Assembly: GCF_022811725.1 (NCBI RefSeq)
Contig: NZ_CP094527.1
Span: 5,146,001-5,210,000, forward strand
Source of the DNA: Mucilaginibacter sp. SMC90
GTDB taxonomy: Bacteria > Bacteroidota > Bacteroidia > Sphingobacteriales > Sphingobacteriaceae
Length of the DNA stretch: 64,000 bases
Direction of reading: 5' to 3'
Under the pieces are notes generated by a model. The model did not search any database, was not told the DNA's origin, and saw nothing but the letters and a program-made list of their open reading frames with translations. Numbering within the stretch: the stretch's first letter is position 1; the number at the start of each line of letters is the position of its first letter. Position numbers and translations under genes: made by a program. Shown one piece after another: positions 42,464 through 49,764 of this stretch.

Positions 42464-42985
42464 ATGAAAAACTACAAAATAATCTTATCTGCAACTTTGC
42501 TAACCTTATCGGCCTGCAGCGTTAACAAAGTAAAAAACAACACTACCGCTTCTGATTCTGCTAAAAATCAAACCTCTGCCCCTGCCACAAGTGAAAGCCT
42601 GTTTGCTAAAATGCAAATCAAGCCCGCCATTACGGTCGGAGATTCAGTTATACTGAAATTTACAGTTTATAACGACGCCGACACTGCCCGTCAGTTTTGC
42701 AAATGGCATACCCCGTTTGAGCCCCTTATGAGCAAATACCTTGACGTTAAAGATGCAAGCGGCCAGGAAATGCAATACAAAGGCGCTATGGCCAAAAGAA
42801 TTATGCCGCCACCTGCCAGCAGCTATATCAAGGTTAACCCTAAAGATAGCTTATCGACTACTGTTGACTTGTTGAAGGCTTACGATATTACCAAGCCATC
42901 AAAATATACGATCATTTACGTGGGCCAAAATATGAGTGGCCTAACTGTGAAGGATAGTGTTGAGTTTGTTTACGGGGGAAAGTAA
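42464..42985 (+). CDS. Lipoprotein with deuterolysin-type N-domain fold, 173 aa
   Basis: The signal peptide ends in a lipobox (LLTLSAC), so Cys18 would be lipidated. After a Ser/Thr/Asn-rich linker, residues ~50-170 read as one beta-sandwich: ILKFTVYNDADTARQFCKWHTPFEPL, AKRIMPPPASSY, VNPKDSLSTTVDLLKAYDI. From memory this resembles the non-catalytic N-terminal domain of M35 (deuterolysin/Lys-metalloendopeptidase) peptidases. No HExxH or catalytic domain follows. The function is unknown; it might bind or inhibit a protease. It is divergent from the phosphoesterase gene. Confidence 0.7.
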   Translation: MKNYKIILSATLLTLSACSVNKVKNNTTASDSAKNQTSAPATSESLFAKMQIKPAITVGDSVILKFTVYNDADTARQFCKWHTPFEPLMSKYLDVKDASGQEMQYKGAMAKRIMPPPASSYIKVNPKDSLSTTVDLLKAYDITKPSKYTIIYVGQNMSGLTVKDSVEFVYGGK

Positions 42986-43073
42986 AAGAGGTACCCATTT
43001 TGGGTACTCGTTGGCTCAAACCTATTATAGATAACTCACCCTCTTTAATTTGAAAAAAGAATAAAGACGATTT

Positions 43074-43620
43074 TTAAATTCCCCTCTTGAGAGTTATCGC
43101 CCATAAAAAGACAATAGAGGAGTTTAAGGCGTGGGGGCTGAGCGATTCCCTCCCTTGGGAGCAGGGCTGTTGCATTCTAATATATAGTCGCAAGTTCAAG
43201 CGTCTTTCGCTTGAATTATTGCTCAGGTAAGCGTCCACGCTTACCTTTTTGATGTTGTTACGCGAGCGTGGACGCTCAAAAAAAGCCAACACTCGAGCGT
43301 GGACGCTCGACCGTGCGATTTTTAAAGCACATTGAATTAGAATGCAACAGCCCTGCCCTTGGGAGGGTGTAGGGAGAGGTTTCAGCGAGATGCCTTGTCG
43401 TCACAAAGGCGTATAAACCCCTCCCTGCCAGCGCGCAATCCTAACGCACCCCTCCCAAGGGAGGGAATTGTCAATTCATGGGCTTTTACTCTCTTGAGAG
43501 TGGGCGCGGCGGAAAAGAGGGATAGCAAGGGGTGTGTTTCTGCATCTGCAGTAGGCTATTAAAGCAGCCCCCCCTCCGCCCCTCTTGAGAGTGGCGGAGG
43601 GGAATCGCACAATCCTGCAT
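43074..43620. repeat. Intergenic cluster of nested inverted repeats
   Basis: The gap 42986-43642 holds no convincing gene. A 19-bp perfect inverted repeat (43161-43179 with 43338-43356) encloses a near-palindrome at 43226-43245 (GGTAAGCGT-CC-ACGCTTACC) and two copies of CGAGCGTGGACGCTC (43263-43277 and 43294-43308). The outer flanks carry CCCTCCCTTGGGA-like and CCCCTCTTGAGAG-like repeats (near 43080, 43360, 43460, 43490 and 43570). The AGCGWGGACGCT core is shared with 3209-3305. Small frames inside (43074-43292 minus, 43359-43562 plus) follow the repeats and are not genes. Confidence 0.8.
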
Positions 43621-43642
43621 TTTTTTTATCCTGCTTTACTAT

Positions 43643-44578
43643 TTAAGCGGTCACCGCCTTCATTTTTGCCAATGCAGTTTTGGCTACCGTCAAAGCATCC
43701 TGCGCATAATAACTTTTATTAAAAACCTCGAACGAGATCACCAACGGACGTTCGGGGTTTTTAACTATTTGCAGGATCTGCTTTAGTGGTGCAATACCGT
43801 CGCCACAGTATATCCTGTCGGGTTCTGAAATTTGCTCCGGACTGATACCCGCCGGATAATCATTCACATGAAAAATATCCAGCGTATGATGGCCGACGCA
43901 GTTTAAACTTTCTACACTCGACTGGCCTTTAAAAACATGAAATACATCCAACAAAATACGGGCATTAGCGTTACCGCATTGTGTAGCCACGTAAAGCACC
44001 TGGCTTATATGCTTTAAGTTTTGTGAGCCTCCCCACATTTCCAATTGAGGCATAACACCCGTTTGTTCGCCCATTTTCAGGATAGAGAGGTAGCGTTCGG
44101 TGATAACATCCAGATCAAGCACCGGCCCCTTGGTCATACCTGCCGGAGGGGCGGCAATACGATGACAGCCTATCTTAGCCAGCATTTCCATTTCCTGCTG
44201 CAATTGTTCCAAACCCTTTTTACGGGCTGTTTCATCATCAACCAGCCAGGGGGCAAAACCAATAGCATCTTCAATTTTAAGCCCTAGCCCGTCAATGATC
44301 TTTTTAGCTTCCATCAATGAGCCGCCGCCTTGCAGATAAGTTTGCAGCGTATCTATCCATATTTCAACAGAAGTAAAACCAGCTTTGGCGGCTACTTCAA
44401 GTTCCTTAACAAAACCAAGGTTGTGCCCGCGGATGGTACTCATATTTAATGAGTAAACAAAGCCATTGTTTATTTTGGGTGCTATAGTAACTGCAGCTGA
44501 GCCTGTTTCACTCAACACAGCTGCACCTGCCGTTAAACCTATTGCTTTTAACACTTGTCTGCGGTTTAAATTGCTCAT
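43643..44578 (-). CDS. Sugar phosphate isomerase/epimerase-type TIM barrel, Tat-like signal, 311 aa
   Basis: The N-terminus SNLNRRQVLKAIGLTAGAAVL has a twin-arginine motif and hydrophobic stretch. An AP-endonuclease-2/xylose-isomerase-like TIM barrel follows, seen in AAKAGFTSVEIWID, LEQLQQEMEMLAKIGCHRIAAPPA, PQLEMWG, ILLDVFHVF and HTLDIFHVNDYPAG, where Glu, Asp and His are the likely metal ligands. Such exported proteins of Bacteroidota are commonly placed with sugar-oxidising genes; the exact substrate is unknown. The gene starts 3 bases after the second TIM-barrel gene ends, so the two are co-transcribed. Confidence 0.85.
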   Translation of the reverse strand: MSNLNRRQVLKAIGLTAGAAVLSETGSAAVTIAPKINNGFVYSLNMSTIRGHNLGFVKELEVAAKAGFTSVEIWIDTLQTYLQGGGSLMEAKKIIDGLGLKIEDAIGFAPWLVDDETARKKGLEQLQQEMEMLAKIGCHRIAAPPAGMTKGPVLDLDVITERYLSILKMGEQTGVMPQLEMWGGSQNLKHISQVLYVATQCGNANARILLDVFHVFKGQSSVESLNCVGHHTLDIFHVNDYPAGISPEQISEPDRIYCGDGIAPLKQILQIVKNPERPLVISFEVFNKSYYAQDALTVAKTALAKMKAVTA

Positions 44579-44581
44579 ATA

Positions 44582-45439
44582 TTATTCTTTTAAACCTTTC
44601 AGATAAGCAATGGTAACCGGCAATTGTTCGATGTATGACGAGCTTTCATCTTCAATAAAATAATGTTTGATCCCGGCTTTTTTTGCAGCTTTCAAAACTT
44701 CAGGGATATTGATTTGGCCGGTTCCCAAAGCAACGTCATTTTTGGTATCGGTACCACCTGTCAGATCATTAGCTACCCCTTTGCGTATATCTTTCAGGTG
44801 CATCAGCTTCATACGCGTTGGATATTTATTAATAAGGGCTGCTGGGTCCTGCCCGCCGTGGAACGACCATAGGATATCTATCTCAAACGAAACATATTTC
44901 GGGTTGGTGTTTTGAGCGATATAATCAAACAGGGTACCGTCATTATAAGGGCCAAATTCATAACCGTGATTGTGGTAGCAAAAAGTTAAACCGGCTTCGC
45001 TCAAAATTTTGCCCACACGGTTAAAATCGGTAACAGCTTTTTTAGCGTCATCCAAAGTAAACTCTTTACCATGAGGGATCCAGGCAACCATCACATATTT
45101 AGCGCCCAATATTTTTGCCTGCTTGATCACACTGCCGGGATCATTCACAATGGCATCATAACCTGCCCCGGTTGATGGGATAGAGACACCACGGTCGTCA
45201 CACATTTTCCTGAACTCTTCGGGCGGCATTCCTTTGGGGCCCTCGCCTTCTATTTCGGTAATGCCTAATGATTTTATGGTATCCAATACCGATGCTGTGG
45301 CTTTAGGCATACTACTGCGAAACGTATAAGCCTGTACACCAATAGGGCCGGCAAAAAGCGGCTTGTCTTGTGCTGATACTTTGTTTTGTCCCAAAGCCAT
45401 AGCGGCTAACAGGGTTATAAGAGTGATTGATTTTTTCAT
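44582..45439 (-). CDS. Sugar phosphate isomerase/epimerase-type TIM barrel, secreted, 285 aa
   Basis: I start at the ATG at 45439, where a typical signal peptide (KKSITLITLLAAMALGQNKVSAQ) begins; the frame extends 17 codons further without support. Barrel motifs include IGVQAYTFRSSMPKA, ITEIEGEG, YHNHGYEFGP, VSFEIDILWSFHGGQDP and HLKDIRKG, with Glu/Asp/His metal ligands and the conserved YHNHG-E. It is close to exported isomerases found with 3-keto-glycoside metabolism in Bacteroidota. It lies between the ThuA fusion gene and the second TIM barrel. Confidence 0.88.
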   Translation of the reverse strand: MKKSITLITLLAAMALGQNKVSAQDKPLFAGPIGVQAYTFRSSMPKATASVLDTIKSLGITEIEGEGPKGMPPEEFRKMCDDRGVSIPSTGAGYDAIVNDPGSVIKQAKILGAKYVMVAWIPHGKEFTLDDAKKAVTDFNRVGKILSEAGLTFCYHNHGYEFGPYNDGTLFDYIAQNTNPKYVSFEIDILWSFHGGQDPAALINKYPTRMKLMHLKDIRKGVANDLTGGTDTKNDVALGTGQINIPEVLKAAKKAGIKHYFIEDESSSYIEQLPVTIAYLKGLKE

Positions 45440-45473
45440 GGTTAAAATTAAATGGCTTATTCTTATAAAATGT

Positions 45474-45513
45474 TTATAAAAAGCCGTCACTGCAAGGTGC
45501 GAAGCAATGACGC
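45474..45513 (-). terminator. Hairpin with T tract after the ThuA fusion gene
   Basis: On the minus strand CGTCATTGC (45512-45504) pairs with GCAGTGACG (45493-45485) with one mismatch and is followed by GGCTTTTTATA. It lies 14 bases after the stop at 45527, between this gene and the TIM-barrel pair. Confidence 0.55.
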
Positions 45514-45526
45514 TACATAAATAAAG

Positions 45527-48500
45527 CTACTCAACAAATTGAATATCCTTCAGGTTTAAAATACCATCACTCGGTTTAGAATGTTTTATGGCGAAGAAAT
45601 ATACATCATGCTTTCCGCTTATGGGCTTATTTAATTGCCCGGTAACTTCACCTGTTTTATCCCATGAGCCTGTTGTTTGATACCCTACTGAGCTGATCAC
45701 CGGCCCGGCCTGCGAATCGATCCTTACCTCAATCTCGCCATCATAATCTTTCGAAGCATATTTATAAGCAAACTTGCTGATATTGGTAAGGTCTATATTC
45801 CTGAACAGTACAAATGATTTATGATTACCTGCCGAAAGATCGTTTTTAAAACGGTTAAAACCTTTCAACTCATCGGCATATACAGCCTTAACAGCAGCAT
45901 TCCGCAAAACCACCATATCTGTAGCCTTCAGCGGGCCAACAACTTTACCACCCTTATCAGTATAAGATGCCAGCAATGTATATTCGCCCCGCGGTTCGGC
46001 ATCATTAAATTTCAAGTTGAGTGTACCGGTTAAAGGCAGCGGCAATACAGGGCTCTTTTTATCGGTAAGCGAAAAAATGTATTTCACAATTTCCCTGGTA
46101 TCAGCACTTGAGAGTTGCGGGTGTGCGCTCATTACATGCTCTGTACCCCAGCTACCTGCGCCTCCTGCAATTATTTTTTTAGACAACTGATCGATAGCGC
46201 CTTTTTGTGTTTTATATCGCCTGGCAATAGCCATAAAGCTTGGCCCTACCGCGGTTTTATTAATAGTATGGCACGATTTACAGTCACTACCAGCTATCAA
46301 ACCTTTACCCGGATAACTTACTTCTGTAGTAGATAAAGCAGTCAGGTTTTGCGTTGTGCTATTGGCCGACGGTTGTGGATTATATAAGTAAAATAGCTTC
46401 ACCTTTTTAGGGTCGATCTTACCATCTTCCTTATCGCTAACTACCACATGATAACGGAATGGTTTACCTTTCCAGATGAATGATTTATTATCGGCGCTGG
46501 CTATAGTAACTTCCGGTTTGGTATTCCCAACTCTTACAATTACCGTATCACGACCGGATAAGCCGCCTTTATCAGTAACTTTTAAAATGGTTTTATAAAC
46601 ACCGGGCTTAGTAAACGTATAATTTGCCGTAGGTGTGGCGGCACCAACGGTTTTGCCATCAAACAACCATTGGTAGGTGATCTTATCATCGTCATCCAGA
46701 TCTTTACTATTTTGGCTGCTAAAGCTCACTTTAAGCGGGGCCTGACCTGCTATTTCCTTCTTAGCCGGAAACTCCTTCACTTCAGATGTCAGGAACTTCA
46801 TCCTGTTGAACTTGTTGAAAGCTGCTGTATCCGAAATACTTGCTTTAGCAACAGGTGCGCGGTTACCTGTATTGTATTCAATTTTCACCAGACGGGCATC
46901 TTCATTTTGTGCACCATAAACCGAACCATATTCAAGCATATATAAAGCACCATCCGGACCAAACTGCATATCAATTGGTCTCCTGAAATCACCGTTGGCA
47001 GGCATAAAGGCCTCGTTGCGCAAATAATTCTCGTTCCGATCAAACCGCAGATCAATTACCCAGTTGCGCATCCAGTCGGCAACAAACAACGCGCCGTCAT
47101 AATATTCAGGAAACTTATTAGGATTTTTGATATTCTTATCAAACTCATAAAAATCGCCGCCAATGGCACAACGCCCGCCCATTCCCAATTCAGGAAACTC
47201 ATCCGAAGCGGCATAAGGATACCAGATCATGGCCGGGGTGGCTGGCGGTAACACATTTAAGCCGGTGTTATTGGGCGAATTATTTACCGGAGCCTTAGGA
47301 TCAAAGTTTGGCCCCGGTTTAGCGTTCACAAAATCCCAATGCGAGTAAGCAAAATTATTGCCAACAAAATATGGCCAGCCAAAGTTACCAGCTTTACGAG
47401 CCTGGTTAAACTCATCATACCCACGCGGACCACGAGGTGAGTCATTACCTGCATCCGGCCCGATCTCGCCCCAATATAAAACGGATGTTTTAGGATTTAC
47501 AGCGATACGGTAAGGGTTACGGCAACCCATTACATAAATTTCGGGTTTGGTTTTGGCTGTGCCTTTCGGAAACAGGTTTCCTTCAGGGATAGTATAGGTA
47601 CCATCCGCTTCGGGATGGATCCGTAAGATCTTACCCTTAAAATCATTTGTATTCCCGGCGCTGCGTTGTGCATCAAGACTGTAATGCTCCGTGCCCGGCC
47701 GTTCATCCAGCGGTGCATAACCGTCGGAGGGAAACGGGCTTGAGCTGTCGCCGGTTGACAGGTACAGGTTTTTATCCTTATCCCAGGCCAGCGAACCACC
47801 GTGATGTGCACCGCTGACTTTTTGCACGGGAACTTTAAGCAGGATCTTTTCTGATTTCAGGTCAAGTACATCTGCCGGGCTCAATTTGAAGCGGGATAAC
47901 TGGAAATTAAGCGGCTCAATGGTTTGCCCGGCCGGCATATAATAAATGTAAACAAACTGGTTCCTTTCAAATTCAGGATCGAGCGTGAGGCCGATTACTC
48001 CCGTACCACCTTCATAAGTGATCGGAAACTTATGGATCACTTTAAACTTGTTGGTTTTGGTGTTGTATACAGAAAAGTTTCCCATCAGCTGAGTAAAAAA
48101 CACCCGGCCATCTTTGGCAGCGGCCAGTTCCATTGGCGAGGCAATATTGCTCACCAAAACAGTTTTGATAAACCGGGTTTGATCTGGCGCTACCTTTGAG
48201 TATGATTTGTTATAATCAAGCGGCTTGCCATTGCCCATAGCGTATTTTATACCGCCAAGCAATTGCCCTAAAAACAAAGGATCGCTGTAGCTCTCGTCGG
48301 TATGGCCGCAGCCTGTATAAAAAGCCCGGCCGCCATCAAACTCGTGGTACCAGGTTATAGGGTGATTTGCTCCATTGGTACCACCATCATAAGTATTTTC
48401 ATCAAGGCTTGCCAGCACATGGATACCGTTATAAATAGATTTGTAGTTATACCATTCGTCGGTACGTTCCCACCTTGTTGGCAGGTTAGCTGTAGCCGGC

Positions 48501-48967
48501 TGACTTTTATCTGTTACATCGATGGTAGCTTTACGGATATTGGAATTATTGGGGTGGCTTGAAAAATAGGCTCCAACCAATTTGCCGTACCATGGCCAGT
48601 CGTACTCGGTATCGGCAGCAGAGTGAACACCCATAAAACCTCCACCAGCTTGTATATAGCGCTCAAAAGCAGCCTGTTCAACCGCATTAAGCACATTACC
48701 TGTGGTGCAGTTAAATACTACTGCCTGGTATTTCTTAAGGTTATCGTCATTAAAATTAGCCGAATTGGTGGTAGTATCCACATCGAAACCATTTTCATTA
48801 CCTAATTTTTGAATGGCCGCTATTCCGAAGGGGATGCAGGAGTGGTGCCAGCCCAAGGTTTTTGAAAATACAAGCACACGAGGCTTATCAAACGGTTTTT
48901 TAAAGGAATAAAGCAGGAAGGTTAATCCTGTCAAAAAAACGTAGGTGAGTTTTGTTTTTAATGACAT
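45527..48967 (-). CDS. ThuA / PQQ-dependent glucose dehydrogenase-like / PKD / cytochrome c fusion protein, 1146 aa
   Basis: I start at the ATG at 48967, directly before a signal-anchor segment (KTKLTYVFLTGLTFLLYSF). Domains follow in order. A ThuA-like domain (about 30-250) begins VLVFSKTLGWHH and has YEFDGG-like HEFDGGRAFYTGCGHTDES. A six-bladed glucose/sorbosone dehydrogenase domain spans about 260-690 (GVIGLTLDPEF, VSGAHHGGSLAWDKDKNLYLSTGD, FGWPYFVGNN). A PKD domain is at about 735-850. A cytochrome c motif CKSCH sits near 905, with downstream Met ligands. A C-terminal carbohydrate-binding-like domain completes it. It is periplasmic, probably oxidising sugars or polyols and passing electrons to the cytochrome. 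The TIM-barrel pair downstream supports a sugar role. Confidence 0.88.
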   Translation of the reverse strand: MSLKTKLTYVFLTGLTFLLYSFKKPFDKPRVLVFSKTLGWHHSCIPFGIAAIQKLGNENGFDVDTTTNSANFNDDNLKKYQAVVFNCTTGNVLNAVEQAAFERYIQAGGGFMGVHSAADTEYDWPWYGKLVGAYFSSHPNNSNIRKATIDVTDKSQPATANLPTRWERTDEWYNYKSIYNGIHVLASLDENTYDGGTNGANHPITWYHEFDGGRAFYTGCGHTDESYSDPLFLGQLLGGIKYAMGNGKPLDYNKSYSKVAPDQTRFIKTVLVSNIASPMELAAAKDGRVFFTQLMGNFSVYNTKTNKFKVIHKFPITYEGGTGVIGLTLDPEFERNQFVYIYYMPAGQTIEPLNFQLSRFKLSPADVLDLKSEKILLKVPVQKVSGAHHGGSLAWDKDKNLYLSTGDSSSPFPSDGYAPLDERPGTEHYSLDAQRSAGNTNDFKGKILRIHPEADGTYTIPEGNLFPKGTAKTKPEIYVMGCRNPYRIAVNPKTSVLYWGEIGPDAGNDSPRGPRGYDEFNQARKAGNFGWPYFVGNNFAYSHWDFVNAKPGPNFDPKAPVNNSPNNTGLNVLPPATPAMIWYPYAASDEFPELGMGGRCAIGGDFYEFDKNIKNPNKFPEYYDGALFVADWMRNWVIDLRFDRNENYLRNEAFMPANGDFRRPIDMQFGPDGALYMLEYGSVYGAQNEDARLVKIEYNTGNRAPVAKASISDTAAFNKFNRMKFLTSEVKEFPAKKEIAGQAPLKVSFSSQNSKDLDDDDKITYQWLFDGKTVGAATPTANYTFTKPGVYKTILKVTDKGGLSGRDTVIVRVGNTKPEVTIASADNKSFIWKGKPFRYHVVVSDKEDGKIDPKKVKLFYLYNPQPSANSTTQNLTALSTTEVSYPGKGLIAGSDCKSCHTINKTAVGPSFMAIARRYKTQKGAIDQLSKKIIAGGAGSWGTEHVMSAHPQLSSADTREIVKYIFSLTDKKSPVLPLPLTGTLNLKFNDAEPRGEYTLLASYTDKGGKVVGPLKATDMVVLRNAAVKAVYADELKGFNRFKNDLSAGNHKSFVLFRNIDLTNISKFAYKYASKDYDGEIEVRIDSQAGPVISSVGYQTTGSWDKTGEVTGQLNKPISGKHDVYFFAIKHSKPSDGILNLKDIQFVE

Positions 48968-49205
48968 GTTTGAGATTATTATTGGTTTACGTTTAATGAA
49001 CAGCCATAAAAGCAGCATTACTAAGCCCTGCTAAAAGGATTTACGTACAAAGCAAAAAATACAAATGCAGTATCGCTAAAAAAGCTGTTCAAATAATTGG
49101 CTTACACAATAATAACTATTTAAACCACTCACAGTGTATTAATTACACTTTTATTTTAAGCAGCAATGAATTTGTAATTGAATTGTTACGGGTGGGAAAT
49201 TTAAT

Positions 49206-49282
49206 TGTAGAGACGCATAATTGCGTCTCCCGCTTGTAAAACGACTCTGTATAGTTCAGAGACGCAATTATCCGTCTCTACA
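49206..49282. repeat. Imperfect inverted repeat, 24-bp arms
   Basis: Arms at 49206-49229 and 49259-49282 pair with a single mismatch around a 29-base spacer (core GAGACGCAATTAT). Each arm has a smaller internal dyad (GAGACGC...GCGTCTC). It is another intergenic palindromic element, different from the AGCGWGGACGCT family. Confidence 0.75.
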
Positions 49283-49291
49283 TTAAAAAAT

Positions 49292-49337
49292 AATCAAAAA
49301 ACAACGAACCCCACAGACATCCATCCGCGGGGCTCGT
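49292..49337 (-). terminator. Rho-independent terminator of the type IX-linked operon
   Basis: On the minus strand ACGAGCCCC (49337-49329) pairs with GGGGTTCGT (49312-49304), nearly perfect with one G-T pair, followed by TTGTTTTTTG. It lies about 50 bases after the last gene of the operon (stop at 49389). Confidence 0.75.
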
Positions 49338-49388
49338 ACTAACCATTACAACCCAGGGCACATCAACCTAAAACATGCCCCATTATCT

Positions 49389-49733
49389 TCAAATACCTGG
49401 TGCTACATCTTCATAATACTCGGGTATTATCGCTTTCTGGATCAGGGTACCCTTGTGCTTTTCGAGTAATTTTTTCCACCAGAACTGGTATTTACGCGGG
49501 TACACAACCCTATCTTTATAATCGCGTTTACACAAGCCCTCGTACGAAAGTATTTTATTCATAACCTGGCGCGAATGGTCAACCACCATGTGCGATTTGG
49601 GCGTATAGCCCATAAGCCTGTTGATCTCGCGATTGGCCTTGCCAAGCAGTATCAGCTCAAAAATGTGAATGTGAAAGGTTGAAAAGCCTTTTGTTCTTAA
49701 AAACGGTCGGTGAAATGTTGCTGATTCTTTCAT
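49389..49733 (-). CDS. Small LuxR-like helix-turn-helix protein, 114 aa
   Basis: Residues ~20-62 (FHIHIFELILLGKANREINRLMGY, then SHMVVDHSRQVMNKIL) line up with the LuxR/GerE HTH pattern (E-x-L-x-L-x-x-G-x-x-N-x-E-I-A-x-x-x-x). The recognition helix is atypical. The C-terminal half is basic (KRDYKDRVVYPRKYQFWWKKLLEKHKG) and could bind DNA. There is no receiver domain. It follows the OmpA-family gene by 31 bases and precedes a terminator, so it is the last gene of the type IX operon. A regulatory role is inference. Confidence 0.55.
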   Translation of the reverse strand: MKESATFHRPFLRTKGFSTFHIHIFELILLGKANREINRLMGYTPKSHMVVDHSRQVMNKILSYEGLCKRDYKDRVVYPRKYQFWWKKLLEKHKGTLIQKAIIPEYYEDVAPGI

Positions 49734-49764
49734 AAGAAAATCCCTTAGGTTAATAAATCCATGA

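Noticed and set aside
43074..43562. Two small frames (43074-43292 minus, 43359-43562 plus)
   Set aside because: They run through the inverted repeats and follow their sequence, with no coding character.
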